From assembly GCA_964019415.1 (NCBI GenBank), contig OZ025874.1, positions 4,124,696-4,188,695 of the forward strand: DNA of 64,000 nucleotides. Reading direction: 5' to 3'. Below are positions 32,589 through 44,579 of this stretch, one piece after another. This DNA comes from Ianthella basta. Taxonomy: Eukaryota > Porifera > Demospongiae > Verongiida > Ianthellidae. The position numbers and the translations under genes are program-made. A model generated the notes under the pieces. It worked only from the letters and a program-made list of their open reading frames with translations, had not been told where the DNA came from and ran no database searches. The stretch's first letter is position 1; every line of letters starts with the position of its first letter.

Positions 32589-32730
32589 TGTATAGTCACT
32601 ATGTATACTCACCTATCCACTTTCACCTGCAAGCTAATTTTTGTAAAAAAATTTTTCAGTGACCAGTAAGCCAACCTTGGCTGAGCAGCCTCTGATTCTC
32701 ATGCTGCGGTCACTCTAATAATCATTCTAT
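29658..32730 (+). mobile_element. 5'-truncated LINE with open ORF2
   Basis: Begins inside the endonuclease domain and runs through RT to a 3'UTR that ends near the TA repeat at 32727-32746. The 3' ends of this LINE and of the minus-strand LINE to its right meet there. ORF1 and most of the endonuclease are missing. The open frame suggests a recent insertion. Same clade as the fragment at 3104-4345. Confidence 0.88.
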
Positions 32731-33250
32731 ATATATATATATATATCATTCTCTCCTCTGGCGCTATGTAGTGCTAAGTCCTTATGTGTTCTAAACGGGT
32801 TTGTCGTGTACGCTGGACCATTGCCTCTCATATATCGTCTTGTACAGATGGCTCTCAGCATCCTCCTTCTGTTGCTCAAGGACATCCACCCTAGCCTAGA
32901 CTTCATGTCTGCAGAAGGCCAATTATACCAGGTCACATTCAGTATCATCCTCATTCCACTTTCTGAACCCTTTCCAATTTGATGGCATCATGTTTGCAGT
33001 ATTCCATCCATACAACTGAACAGTAGTCAAGGTAAGGTTGTACAATTGTCAGGTACAAAAGTGACTTCAACTTGGGTGGCAGTGCTCTTCTAACTTTGCA
33101 CAGTATTGCTAAGCCAGAGAGGCATTTGTTTCTAACCTGTTCTATATGCCTCTTCCAGTTCAACTGCTTGTCTACAATGACCCCCAGGTACTTAACCTGA
33201 TCACACACCAGTTGATGCAAATGTTCTTGGCGGATAAGCAACACATATAG
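32727..33250 (-). mobile_element. Minus-strand CR1-like LINE 3' fragment
   Basis: Minus frame: VCDQVKYLGVIVDKQLNW, HIEQVRNKCLSGLAIL, YLDYCSVVWMEY (from about 33220), with one frame change near 32951, then LGWMSLSNRRRMLRA and PFRTHKDLALHSARGEND. It ends in the TA repeat 32727-32746. Truncated on its 5' side near 33250. Confidence 0.82.
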
Positions 33251-33530
33251 CACAAGGAACACAAGTAGAGCGCTGAGCGGGCCCGGGTGCAGCAGCATTG
33301 CAAGTTGCAACAACGTACGTACAGTTAGCTATAGATCGAAGTTCTGCCAGAGAAGGCCCGAGACTAGGCTGTTAGTGGGACAGACAGGGGAAAAATCGTT
33401 CAATAGAGAGACAACCAATGGCCAAGTTGTTAGCGAGATTGACAGAGGGGACTGAAAACGGCAAAAATAACGCAGCGGAAAACTACCCGGGGGTACCGCT
33501 TTCGAGGGGTGGACAATATTGCCGCGACAG
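33251..33530. other. Intergenic DNA upstream of GST4
   Basis: Moderately GC-rich, no coding frame recognised. Leads into the GST4 promoter. Confidence 0.4.
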
Positions 33531-33540
33531 GTCACGGGCT

Positions 33541-33590
33541 GGTCACGGGGAGGAACGTGACCGACTGTGAAGCGCACCACTGGGCCACAG
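33541..33590 (+). promoter_or_regulatory. GST4 promoter module
   Basis: ggtcacggggaggaacgtga (33541-33560) continues to ccgac, then gggccacag at 33582-33590, 57 bases before the ATG. These are the two boxes shared with GST2, GST3 and GST5. There is no clear TATA box. Confidence 0.62.
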
Positions 33591-33646
33591 CAGCTCTACA
33601 GTCGCGAGCACTCTCTGTCTCTCCCTCTCCTTCAAAGTTAAAGCTT

Positions 33647-34818
33647 ATGTCTTCCTACAAACTTTACTACTTCGACGGTCGTGGGCGCGCTGAGTTGAGC
33701 CGTTTCGTGTTCGCCCAGGCCGGCGTTGAGTACGAGGATGTTAGAGTGCAGTGGGATTCGGAAGAATGGGGCCGGTTGAGAACCGGTGAGCTGCCACAGT
33801 TGCACTGGTCAAGAACTACGGAGTAGGTGGCGTCATGTATTTTGCTCCTCAATTACTGCAGATTCGCCTTGGGGTATGTTGCCCTTAGTTGAAGTTGATG
33901 GGAAGAAGATTGGAGGATCAACTGTCATAGCACGATTCCTGAGCGAGAGGTTCGGTAAGTACTGCAGCATGGCAGGAATCGCCCATTATGTAGTGACACT
34001 GTTCTAAGCATGCGGACTCAAATTCTGTTGATCCCCTCCTCCGGCCCCTCGACCTCCCCCCTTGACTTCCTTCCCCCCAACCTCCTTCCCTGCCCTTGAT
34101 TCCCTCCTCTCCAACTCCTCCCCTCTATCCTTTCTATCCACAGGCTTGGCTGGTTCTGATGTTGTAGAGAGTGCCCAGATTGCTGCGGCAGTCGACGCAA
34201 TCGATGGTATTTTTACAGAAGTCTTGATATTTCCATTTGAAACTGAAGAGGGGAAGGTATTACCCATGTCACATGTCCCCTGTTCATGCAGTGTGTGTCC
34301 TTTAGTGCACGCAGTGTCACTTGTCTTTGGTGTAGGCTGCTTTGAAGAAGGAATTGGAGAAGAAGCTGCCGGACAAGCTGCAATTCTTTGAGAACCTCAT
34401 TACCAAGTCAGCAACACCTGAGGGGTGGATGTTCAACAAGGTAAGGGTTGCATTTATGTAGTTTGATTTAGTACAGACTGTGGCAGCATCACACTTTAAA
34501 TCTTCATGCCAAGCAAGGTACCCTGTCACATGGACACTGTCTGTGTCTGGCTGTAACTGAGTAGGATAACATTCCAGCAATCACTGAGTTGAGGTGGCAG
34601 TGCATGCTCTACTAATGTTCAAATTCACTTTCTCTTCAAACCATTTGAAGGTGACGTATGCTGACTTTGCTTTGGCTCTGTTGGTTGGTGGAGTGGTTGG
34701 TGCTGGGTTTGGTGATACTGTGGACAAGTTCCCTAAGATCCGAGCCCTGCAGCAAGCAGTGGAGAACCTGCCCAACATCAAGGCATGGATTGAGAAGCGT
34801 CCAAAGACTGAATTCTAG
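33647..34818 (+). CDS. Sigma-class glutathione S-transferase, copy 4 (GST4)
   Basis: Exons 33647-33785, 33862-33954, 34144-34256, 34336-34440 and 34651-34818; 205 residues. Exon 1 is two codons longer (RVQWDSEEWGRLRT) and exons 3 and 4 are each one codon shorter than in the sister copies. Tyr8, Arg14, Trp41 (equivalent to 39) and the Ser of GGSTVIARF are present. The cis-Pro loop reads MLPLVEVDG. Exon 3 carries LIFPFETEEGK instead of the usual [11 protein letters not shown]. It is the most diverged of the five, yet its exon 5 ([15 protein letters not shown] onward) is almost the same as in the others. Confidence 0.93.
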
Positions 34819-35099
34819 GTGGAACTTAAGGGGTTGACCGGTGTAGCGAACAGTGCAAGTGTGGATGTTGTTTCCTTTCTTAAACCAACAGCTGTTCAGC
34901 ATGTTGATGACTAGTGATTGGTGTTGTCCTCAGATCCTGGTATTTATTTTATAACCATTCAGTCAATCATACAGCATCTGTGGATACACCTCTAGTCATA
35001 TATATATACTTTTCATAATGGAATACAGTAGGTTAGCATGGATGAATAGGACTGCAAAGTTATTTGAAATTGTTAGTCTATCTCATGATCAGGCATGGT
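34819..35099. other. GST4 3' flank
   Basis: Downstream of the stop the sequence differs from the GST1-3 3' flanks. No gene is seen and no polyadenylation signal is certain. Confidence 0.35.
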
Positions 35100-36300
35100 G
35101 TTATTATTCTTGGTCCCTTCTCTTCATCTCTCCAATGGAACTTTAAGCTTCCTAGGCATCCTCTCATGCAATGTTCATTTCTGCTAGTCTATTCTTCCAA
35201 CTCCTGCCATATCTTCAAATCTATAACGCCTTATTGACTCGACCTCTCTCTAATGTCTACGCTACTTACCCTATTTACACCTTCAAGGCACAGCACATTC
35301 ATTTGTGTATTCTGTACCTGCAATTGCTGCTCTCGTCTGGCTCCATGTCTCACATCCATACATTAGTGTTGACATCACTGAAGCTTTCTCTATTTTCAGC
35401 TTGACACTACAGCTCATGCAATTCCTATCTATCTACCATTCTCCCTCCAATCACTTGCATTGCATTCCCTATCCTGTAGCTTTTATTACCTCCATCACCG
35501 ACCACTAATGATCACTCCCAAGTACGTACTTCATTGCCTGCTGTCTATGATTGCATCTCCAAATTTTACCGCACACTTGATCCCCACATTCACTGTCCTT
35601 TCAGCAGCAACTCTCAGCACCTTAGTCTTCACCCAGTTCACTATCAGTTCCCACATGCTCAGCATGTCACTCATATTATGCAAGCTAAATTTGAAGCCCT
35701 ATTCAATTTTGCCATTACCACTATGTTGTACACAATGCACCCACACATACCTCACCAGTTCAACCTCACTCACGTGCGAAATTCCTCTTAGTTCCTTCGA
35801 TCAATAAATTTTCTATAAACAAATTAATAAGGTATCCAGACAATGTACATAACCTTACCCATCTGTGTATGTAGAAGACTGTTCTGCATTCCTCCACTTT
35901 GATGCTCACACAGTACCTAACCTGTTGATAGCTTCCCTTTCACCTCATACATGCACAGTGCAAATTGGAAAATATTTATACTTAATTTACACTCATCCAG
36001 AAATTTCCACAGCGTTAACTTCTCTCGAGCTCTATACTCACATATGCCTTCTGTAGATCCGCAAATGCCATGTACGTCTTCATTATCGTATGTTGTCTTC
36101 TCCACAATATGCTTGTTTGCAAAAATGCCATGTATGTCTTCATTATCGTATGTTGTCTTCTCCACAATATGCTTGTCTTCAAAACTTGATCATTACAACT
36201 TCTTCCAGCCCTGAAACCTCCTTGCTTATCCTGTGTACCTTGTGCTCACCAGGTATTAAAGATCACTCCTTATCTCCATCCCTTCATCTGTACATGTCTC
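35100..36300 (-). mobile_element. Minus-strand LINE RT fragment, degraded
   Basis: Reading leftward on the minus strand: AFADLQKAY (RT motif A, about 36055-36030), VNWVKTKVLRVAAERTV (about 35645-35590), ASVMSTLMYGCETWSQ (about 35385-35335) and QVQNTQMNVL. Several frame changes and stops separate these pieces. The same family as the 25742-26286 insert is indicated by TQMNVL and the YGCE-WS block. Confidence 0.72.
36061..36180. repeat. 60-bp tandem duplication inside the LINE
   Basis: Two units, 36061-36120 and 36121-36180, differ at only a few bases (for example gtacgtc against gtatgtc). Sixty bases is 20 codons, so the frame is not shifted. It lies just past RT motif A of the dead LINE. Confidence 0.92.
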
Positions 36301-36985
36301 CCACCAAAAAATAATCAATGCATGAGGGACCCAGGCCTTTACCTCAACATTCCAAGTGGCAAGTGTAAATTCTCTTGTATAATTATAGAAATTGGTTGGA
36401 GGTCAAAGAAACTTTGCTCACTGCTGAAATTAAAGCACTTCCACACCATGCCTGCCATGCAAGAGCATCATGCCAAACACATACATATGCATATACAGCT
36501 GTATCATTCCCACTCTCGTGTCCATACAGTCAATTTCAGAATGGTTGGCCAAAATGGCAAATGGCTGCCATTACGTCACTCCTATTGTACAGTATTGCCA
36601 TTTGCTATGACGTCACACCATTTGCCATTTTCCTTTTGGACAACCATACTGAACTCGGCTGTATATATCTCCAGTCACAAATAACCTCCAGCTCATGCCA
36701 CCCTCCCAACTGTTTCTGGCAGCATTAACCTCATGAATGCTTGTATAATTTGCTCACCTATATGGGCAGCTTCACTCATTCAAATGTCTACCAAAGCTTT
36801 CTAGTAACAGCTCTGCTGTGGTGTGGTCCTTTGCCTACCTGTGCTTGTAGCACATATCAAGAATGGTCCATGCAATGTCCATCCAATGATTGCAATACTG
36901 GCTTCAGAAGATTTACACAGTGCCACCCCAAGCATTGATCTTATGGATTCCTTAAATTTGTTCCATGTATAGTATATACATGAGT
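36301..36985. other. Uncharacterised DNA between two LINE pieces
   Basis: Contains aaaatggcaaatggctgcca and a partly complementary stretch (36547-36632), a possible small foldback. No coding support. Confidence 0.35.
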
Positions 36986-37021
36986 GCACACACACACACA
37001 CACATACACACACACACACAC
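36986..37021. repeat. (CA)n tract at the 3' border of a LINE
   Basis: CA repeat with one CATA unit, directly next to the 3' end of the minus-strand LINE that follows. Confidence 0.9.
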
Positions 37022-38045
37022 CTCCTCCTCTGTTCACCATGTCCCACTAGGGACATTGGGCGGGTTCCAGAAACTGTGACACCAGTGTGAGGGTAGCCAT
37101 TATCACATTTCAGCAGATGTGGGTCCTCCATTGCTGTCTGTCTGTGATCATTGTTGTCCAGTTGGTGATGTCCCTCAAGTCTCGGCTAATGAGGTCACAC
37201 CAATGAAGGGGTGCTCCTCCCGTCGGTCTGCGCCTACCACTGGGCCTGCACCTCAACAGCTGTCTTTGGGGGCGACTGGTTAGCATTCTCCAAACATGGC
37301 CAAACCTCTGAAGGCGTCTCTGCTTAAGCTGATCCTCCACTGACACCATCCCTGTTCTCTCCAGGATGTCAATGTTCCAAACTCGGTTCCATAAGGTGAT
37401 GCCTACTAGTAGAATGTCGTGAAGGCAATTCATCTGAAATGATTTCAGCTTAAGAATGTCATGTTGGGTCACCGTCCATGTCTCTGCTCCATAGAGGAGC
37501 ACAGACAACACCAGGGTCCGGAAGATGCGTACTTTGGTGGCAATGCTGAGGGCTCGGCTGTGAAATACTTTCTTCCTCCAAATCTGATACACTTTGCCCA
37601 CCTTCTCTAGCCTCACTGACACTTCTCATTCCACATTGATAGACTGGCCAATTTCACTGCCAAGATAGGGGAAGGACTCCACCTCTTCTAGGGGCTGGCT
37701 CTGCAGCATGATGGATGGCTGGTTGCTAGACTGCTGCTCTCCCACTGCGTGGATCTTGGTTTTATTGGCACTGATAGTCATGCCCCACCATCTGCAGGCA
37801 TTGTCAATGGCATTGACCATGTCCTGGAGCTCTCCCCAGGACTCTGCAACCAGTGTCAGGTCATCTGCATACAGTGCATCTTGAATGGATGTAGATGCCG
37901 TAGTCTTGTCCCGGTAAGTGAGGAACAATCCTTCACTCATGGTGTAGTCAATCTGCAGACCTCCATTAAGATTTGCCATTGCCTCCCTCAGGATTTTGTC
38001 TAGGAAGCAGTTGAAGAGCAGACATACAACCTTGACGGACCCACC

Positions 38046-38048
<3 letters not shown>
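37022..38048 (-). mobile_element. Minus-strand LINE fragment lying inside an (AC)n tract
   Basis: Minus strand from about 38035: VRQGC (motif B, one frame change), LFNCFLDKILREAM, ALYADDLTLVAE (motif C), WWGMTISANKTKI and FPYLGSEIGQS. After one in-frame stop (37626-37628) come VYQIWRKKVFHSRALS, LLYGAETWTVTQ, DQLKQRRLQRFGHVWRM and RRPTGG. Both borders are CA/TG repeats in the same orientation (36986-37021 and 38049-38140). Confidence 0.85.
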
Positions 38049-38122
<74 letters not shown>

Positions 38123-38140
38123 ACACACACACGCACACAC
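38049..38140. repeat. (CA)n tract at the 5' border of the LINE
   Basis: About 90 bases of CA repeat with a few CATA and CGCA variants. Confidence 0.95.
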
Positions 38141-38715
38141 ATTATCCAAGTATATAGCATATAACCTGTTTCCATTCAGTCCTTATCAGTGAGCTGTTGA
38201 TGTGAAAAGATGCAATCGGAGCTCAGTTGATGCACATGTAATGATTCATATGTATCTAATAATATGTATGTATAATTATACCTAACACCACTTTTATGGC
38301 CATAGAGGGCTCTGCAGATTTTCACATAGCTCAAGGGAGGGTGAGGGGCTCTAGAAAATGCACGGCATTGGATGAGCACAATTATCATTTATATGCTCTG
38401 AATGGCCATATTAAATTTATTGACATTGCTGATTAGATATCATTAAAATGAATAGCTGTCTTAGGATTAAGGTTAAGCTATCACTACCAGCTACTAAAAG
38501 AATCGGCCAATTGCAAGACTAGATAGCTATGCCTAAACAAATTGAATCCGCGTTGGTAGCTGCTGCTAATATGACTAAACTCATGAGCATGCTGCACGAT
38601 GCGAATAATCTACTGGAGCAAAGCAACTGCAACGTACAGTTGTATAGATGCGACGTGTGCACATGTCGGTACGCATATACTGGAAAAAGAACTTCGAAGT
38701 TCGCGCTTTAAAAAT
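38141..38715. other. Intergenic DNA upstream of GST5
   Basis: AT-rich, no gene recognised. A 60-codon frame at 38529-38711 has no support. Confidence 0.35.
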
Positions 38716-38732
38716 GTCATGTGAGCTACCAT

Positions 38733-38780
38733 CACGGGCAGGAACGTGACCACTACAGCAAAGTCCACTAGGCCACACCC
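38733..38780 (+). promoter_or_regulatory. GST5 promoter module
   Basis: cacgggcaggaacgtgac at 38733-38750 and ggccacaccc at 38771-38780, 62 bases before the ATG. The first 18 bases are identical to those before GST3. There is no TATA box at the usual place. Confidence 0.65.
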
Positions 38781-38841
38781 ACAGCTGACCTGTTGTTTCC
38801 CAAAACTCGCTTACCGATCCTTCTCGTCAAAGTCTAGAGCT

Positions 38842-41123
38842 ATGCCTTCCTACAAACTGTACTACTTCCCAGGTCGTGGACGGGCTGAGCTAAGCCGTTT
38901 CGTGTTCGCCCAGGCCGGCGTTGAGTATGAGGACGTGAGAGTGGCGGGGGCGGAGTGGGGCAAGCTGAAACCAGGTGAGCAGGCAGAGCTGCACTGGTCA
39001 GGAAGTACTGAGTGGGTGACGTCATGCACTACTGCGCTCCTGGCGTTCTGCAGATTCGCCATGGGGCACGATGCCCTACCTTGACGTTGATGGGAAGAAG
39101 ATCGGAGGGTCAGCTGTCATAGCACGATTCCTGAGCGAGAAGTTTGGTAGGTGCTGTGACATAGCAAAAGATTCCCGCAAGTGACACTGTCCTAAGGCTC
39201 TCATACTAGTACTCACTCATCCCCTTTCTTGACTTCCTCCCCGCCCTTGTCTCCTCCCCCTCCACCCCTCTCCTCTGCCTCCTCCCCTTTGTCCTTTCCA
39301 TCCCAGGCCTGGCTGGTTCTGATGATGCGGAGAATGCCCAGATTGCTGCTGCAGTCGATGCCATGGATGGTATTTTTACAGAAGTTATCAAGTTCATGTT
39401 TGAAAAGGATGAAAAGAAGAAGGTATTAGTCGTGTCATTATTCATGCAGTTTGTGTCCTATAGTGCATGCAATGTCGCTTGTCCCCTTGTCTAGGCTGAT
39501 CTGAAGAAAGAAATGGAGGAGAAGAAGCTGCCGGACAAGATGCAGTTCTTTGAGAACCTCATTGCCAAGTCAACAGCCCCTGAGGGGTGGATGTTCAACA
39601 AGGTAAGGGTTGCACTAGTGGTTCAAAGGGAGAGTTTCACCACTCACTGTATGCCAATCAGCCTTCATGTTTTCTAAGTACTCTTAGCATGCACTTAGCA
39701 TGCATCACCTCATCTCATAGGCGTGGCAGCTGGTCCGGCCGGTCTGGCCACAGCCAGACCCCCTTTTGCTCAAATCAATTTTCTAAAAGTCAAAGCTGTC
39801 CAATTTACTCACACTTCCAGACTGGGGGGGGGGGGGGTCTAACCATAAGCCAAGAATCACAGAGTAGCAATGGTAAACTGACAACGCTTTAGCAATGCAT
39901 CGCTTCAATAGGCTACCATGTGTGCTATTCGATGTGGCAGCCATTGTTGCATTACATCATATGACATCATTCAACACGTCTAAAATGGCCGTCATCAGCT
40001 TCAATAAAGGTTAAGGCTTCCCCCTTTTCCACTTCACGAATTTGCTACAGCCCTACGCACTACCCGTATCACATAGATGGGGCTGTGCTGTGCCATCTCC
40101 TTGGGGAGCAATCGTATCCATTTGAAATCACTGATATTAACTACATTGATTAGGTTACTAAAATTTAGCGACCAGGCAGAGAAATCTGGCGACCTGGTGC
40201 AAGATTTCTCCCAGCACCTTGCCTCACTGTGCAGAACACCACAACAGACCATTCGGAAGAAAGATACCGAGTTCACTGTTCACGATGGCTAGGGTTTCCT
40301 TACTGAGTAGTAGAAGGTGCAAGGAAGGGATAGCATGACAGTATGAACAAATTTAGTGCTGTAAAGTATTGAATTTACGGAGGTGTTCATTTATGACGGG
40401 ACCATCTCCACCAGTGGATTGTAAAGCCACTTTAGACAGAAGAGAAAATGCAGACAAATGACAACAACCACTTTTGGCTGCCAAATGTGGTCCTCACTGG
40501 ACCAGTTTGGGCTGATGAAATTTGCAACTGGACCAATTTTGATTACCAAAAGTGGTCTGGGGGCCGGTTTTGGCCAGGACCACTTTTTGCATGACAGCTA
40601 GAATGCCATAGATCACCAAGCCTGTCAGCAAGGAAACAAAGATGTTGCGGCCATGGACAAGCTCTCTATTGACCTGCAACTGTTCTGGCGTTAAGTCCAA
40701 CAATCCTGCTGCATGTACAAGCCCTTTAATCCTCTCTTTGGGCTTCAAAAAGTTGCATGCTCTTGCCGTCTTATGGGTATGGGTATGGTGCTTAGGTCCT
40801 GGGATACTAGCCAGGTTGGGCAGGTGCTAGTCTGGTATGGCCTGGCATTTTGTGTATCTGCTTGTCACTGAGTAGCATAGCACTCCTGCAGGCTCTGAGC
40901 TGAGGTGGTAGTGCGTGCTCAACTTGCAATCACTTTCTCCTCAAACCATTTGAAGGTGACGTATGCTGACCTTGCTTTGGCTCTGTTGGTCAATGGACTG
41001 GTTGGTGCAGGGTTTGGTGATTCTGTGGACAAGTTCCCTAAGATCCGTGCCCTGCAGCAAGCAGTGGAGAACCTGCCCAACATCAAGGCATGGATTGAGA
41101 AGCGTCCAAAGACTGAATTCTAG
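38842..41123 (+). CDS. Sigma-class glutathione S-transferase, copy 5 (GST5)
   Basis: Exons 38842-38974, 39054-39146, 39307-39422, 39495-39602 and 40956-41123; 205 residues. All the sigma signature positions are present: Tyr8, Arg14, Trp39, Pro52 (TMPYLDVDG) and Ser64 (GGSAVIARF). Exon 4 reads ADLKKEMEEKKLPDKMQFF. Exon 5 reads VTYADLALALLVNGLVGAGF. Intron 4 is 1.35 kb, against about 100-250 bases in GST2-4. Its last 150 bases match the end of GST1 intron 4 (gtctggtatggcctggca and gagtagcatagcactcctgc), so GST1 and GST5 share ancestry for this intron. Confidence 0.94.
39603..40955. other. GST5 intron 4, enlarged by repeats
   Basis: Contains a G run (39826-39837) and a segment 40470-40590 with repeated gaccactttt/aaagtggtc blocks in both orientations, like a decayed foldback. 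No open frame of interest. Confidence 0.45.
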
Positions 41124-43319
41124 GTGGAACTGAGTTTGAACAGTGTAGTTTTCTGTATAAGTAGGTATTAAATAGCAATTATAGACTTTAGTTTGACTCC
41201 GCTCTTACATTAGTTGTATAGTTATTTCATCTATAATTATGATAAATTGAGTAGTCTGAACACATGTACTTGCTATAAAGAGCTTGTCTCTATACAAATG
41301 AATAATAAGTTACTTTGATTTGATTATTATGATGGCCACTGTGCATGCAATTCCCACATTCCTAGCTATAGCTAATCATAATTTTGCAACCACTGTATAC
41401 TCAAGCACCCACATCATGCAGCTCAGTGTCTTACGAGGCATCTCATATACCTTGGCATGTATATCTTATATGTGTTCAAAGTTGTGCTAGTAACGCTAAG
41501 AATAGCACTATGCATGCAGTTTGGAAGAGAACAAAGCCAATAACATCCAAGTTCCCATGTATAGCTATGTAAGTGCGCAACACTGCGATGGGATACCCAG
41601 CAATAGACTACTTGCATAAGGTGCAGCTACACTGGATTTTCAAAATATTTGATTATGTGACACATGCTGTCATTACACTTTCCATTAATGTCTCCACTAT
41701 AGCTACTTGGTGCCCTAGTAGCTAGCACAAAACTAGCCAGGCCATATGAACTAGCTGGCGCATGACTAGCCGGGGGCATTATCAGGACAGGGGAAATACC
41801 TTTACACCACACCTTTGTATGGACTGCATAGTATAATTTGTAGATCACTTTTTGGACAAAAGCCTATGGATAGTTGCTGCATGCATGGGCTTTGTTAATC
41901 ATATGGCAGCAGGGTCTATACTGGACTATATATTACCACCACCAGCACCACATGGTGTTGGTGATGCTGCTGCAGGTAGAGGTGCTGGCAGCGATACGTG
42001 GTGGTGGCAGTTGCATGTGGCTATGGCAGCTGTACATGTGATACTGCATGGTTGGTGGAAACTTGCAAGAAAGCCACCTTTTTTGTGAGCCTTCTATATA
42101 TATCTCTTTTCAATAGCATGCAGGCCAGGGAGTTCCACACCAGTAGTCAGTGCTGATGATCATCAGTGCAAAATATGATTATATAAGAAGTGGGACTCAT
42201 GAATGAACAAGACATAGACTTTAGTAGACATCAAAAGAGGTGTTAATAATATACTGCATAGACAATGCATAACAGTATCATGCAAGGGTCAGATTAGGGT
42301 CATGCAAATATCACTCGAGCTCCCAGCTGTCATGTCTCCTTCCCATGGTACTGAGGACTACATGCTTCTGTGATTTCTGTCTGGACTGCAGTTTAGAGTC
42401 TCTACAAGGGAAATTGTTGGCTGTTGGAGTCTCCAGTTGCCTTGGAGAGGTGTCTCCTAAGCTCCTGTGTGCAGTCCTCCACTTCCTACCCAACATATGT
42501 TCCTGATGTCTCTACCAAAAGACACATGTGGTAACCTGCCTCCATATGGTGTGCATTTGTACTTGGAGAAGTCCCACAACTTTGACACTAGGCAACTGCA
42601 TGGGTGGAGAGGGATGGGCTGTCATGCCCATGTGTTTGCAGGCTAGAGCCTCAGATGTTCCTCAGGAGGGTGCATGTGGCAGATGGAAACCAGGATCCTG
42701 GTTGCTTCGAAGGTTGCCAGTACCTTGTCATCCATGTCTGCAAATTGCAATGCAATTAATGCTACTGCATGCAGGAGAGGACTTAAGGGCCAGCTAGCGC
42801 TGCAGAGCAGTGGCTATATATTGGCTGGGCCATAGCTAAAGAACAAAAGCCAAATTAAGAATTCTACAGTCATATTGCATAATTGCCCATGCTTGAGAGA
42901 TACTGAGCTCCATATTTAATCTGTTGATTGTCATTCAACTAGTGACATTTCTTGCAACTTGCACTGTATAACATAAACATAACATACATATACACAATGT
43001 CTTGTATGTTGATCACATTGGTGTATATGTCATAAATGATTCACAATCATGATCCCCAGTCACGTTAGTGCAATGGTCTTTACCAATTGTATGTCCTAGT
43101 GCACATACACATGTCAAGGAGGGCTGCAGTCATTGTACCTGTGATATGTGTATAGCATTTTTCTTCAATCAATGTCAGGACATATTATATAGGCACATGC
43201 ACACCTGCACTGTGCATATTGTATAACTCTATCACTGAAAGACTAACATTGTATTGGAGGCTATGCAGTATTATATGTATAAATGTATACAATTTAATGG
43301 CACTCTCATAATGTACTTT
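41124..43319. other. GST5 3' flank and gene-free DNA
   Basis: A few short frames (41852-42088 plus, 42528-42797 plus) lack domains, splice support or codon bias. No RNA gene recognised. AT-rich. Confidence 0.4.
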
Positions 43320-43781
43320 TGTCTAGCCTGATGTCATTTGTGGTGGATTGTGTTCATGCCAGCATTAGCCTTGGTCACATCACTGCCATAAAAGGGGCAC
43401 TTGTCATAACTGTTAATGTAACCACAAACATGAGTCATATCTGATGTTATTCCAATTATAGAGGAACATGAGTAACTTTTAGATGGAATGGCAAAGTACA
43501 ATAATTATATGTGTAAAGAGAATGTGCATAGAGGAAGACATAATACAACCTCTGACAGCTATCTGTGATGATACTGAATGTGGCTTAATTACAGTACAGT
43601 TACAGCATTTGGCTTTACCTAGAGTTGCATGTACCCATACCCTTTTGCATACATGCATGTGGCTCATATCAACAGGAAAGCCCGTATTAAACAAGGCCTA
43701 CTTATCATTACATTCAGTAGTAAAGTGCATGGTTGTATGATTGTATAAAATAGTGAAGTTATATGCCTATGGTATATAGTT

Positions 43782-43972
43782 CAATGGAATCTGTCTAAGA
43801 TGGTCATTGTGTTATATACACAGCCACCTCTCTAAACAGCCAGCCTCCTTGGTGCCAAACAGCACTAAAGCACTGCAATCTACCTCTATAGAACAGCCAC
43901 CTCTCTATAAAGGTCAGTTTGAACTAGCTCACAGGTGGCTGTCTTAGACAATTTTCACTGTATAATGCTAAT
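43782..43972. mobile_element. Pogo-type MITE, copy A
   Basis: caatggaatctgtctaagat at the left and gtggctgtcttagacaattt with cactg at the right are degenerate forms of the cagtggaacctgtctaagat terminal repeat seen cleanly in copy C. The interior has gccacctctcta twice. Confidence 0.7.
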
Positions 43973-44162
43973 TATATTGTAATGTGAATGAAAGATGTTT
44001 GATTTTCATTTCATATGCAGCAGCTGTGCCCGGTTTGCTTGGTTCAGTCATCTATAGAGCTGTTTTATACTCACGAATACTTGTATGGTGACCCAATACA
44101 AAATTTTTGTCCTTCACTTACAGTATTGTTTGAGAAGGTGGTTTGTAGAACATGTAACATAT

Positions 44163-44579
44163 TGAAAGACAATGTTCGGAACTACACATGGTAAGGAAAG
44201 GGGGGGAGGGAAAAATGGCAGTGAACCGGACCAGTACCGGCAACCTCCAGATCTTTAGCCGGCCCTTTAGCAGCCGGGTCACTGGTCACCGCCAACAGCC
44301 ACTGATCCATTCCCTCCTTATAAATATTATACCGTTGTGGGTGGGCTCTATTCAGAGCCTCCTTTGAAACTCCCACACCGAGCACTGACAAGTCAGTGAC
44401 ATTATCAGAAATGCTAATTAAGATGGTCTATGTACCATGGTGACATGAATGAAACACAACAAAGACAGACGGAGACAACCGGAAGACAACCGGAGGTTGC
44501 TGGTGCTGGTCCGGTTGACTGCTATTTTCCTCTTTCCCCCTGTTTCCTTACCATGTGTAGTTCCGAACGTTGTCTTTCA
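44163..44579. mobile_element. 417-bp foldback MITE
   Basis: Arms about 44163-44248 and 44493-44579 (tgaaagacaatgttcggaac and its complement) are inverted repeats of about 86 bases with small differences. It lies within the left duplicated block and has no counterpart in the right block, so it came after the duplication. Confidence 0.82.

Noticed and set aside
41852-42088. Frame with Met start and hydrophobic opening (MDKSLWIVAACMGFVNHMAAG)
   Set aside because: Short, isolated, low-complexity Gly/Ala and Trp stretch, no promoter or splice partner seen.
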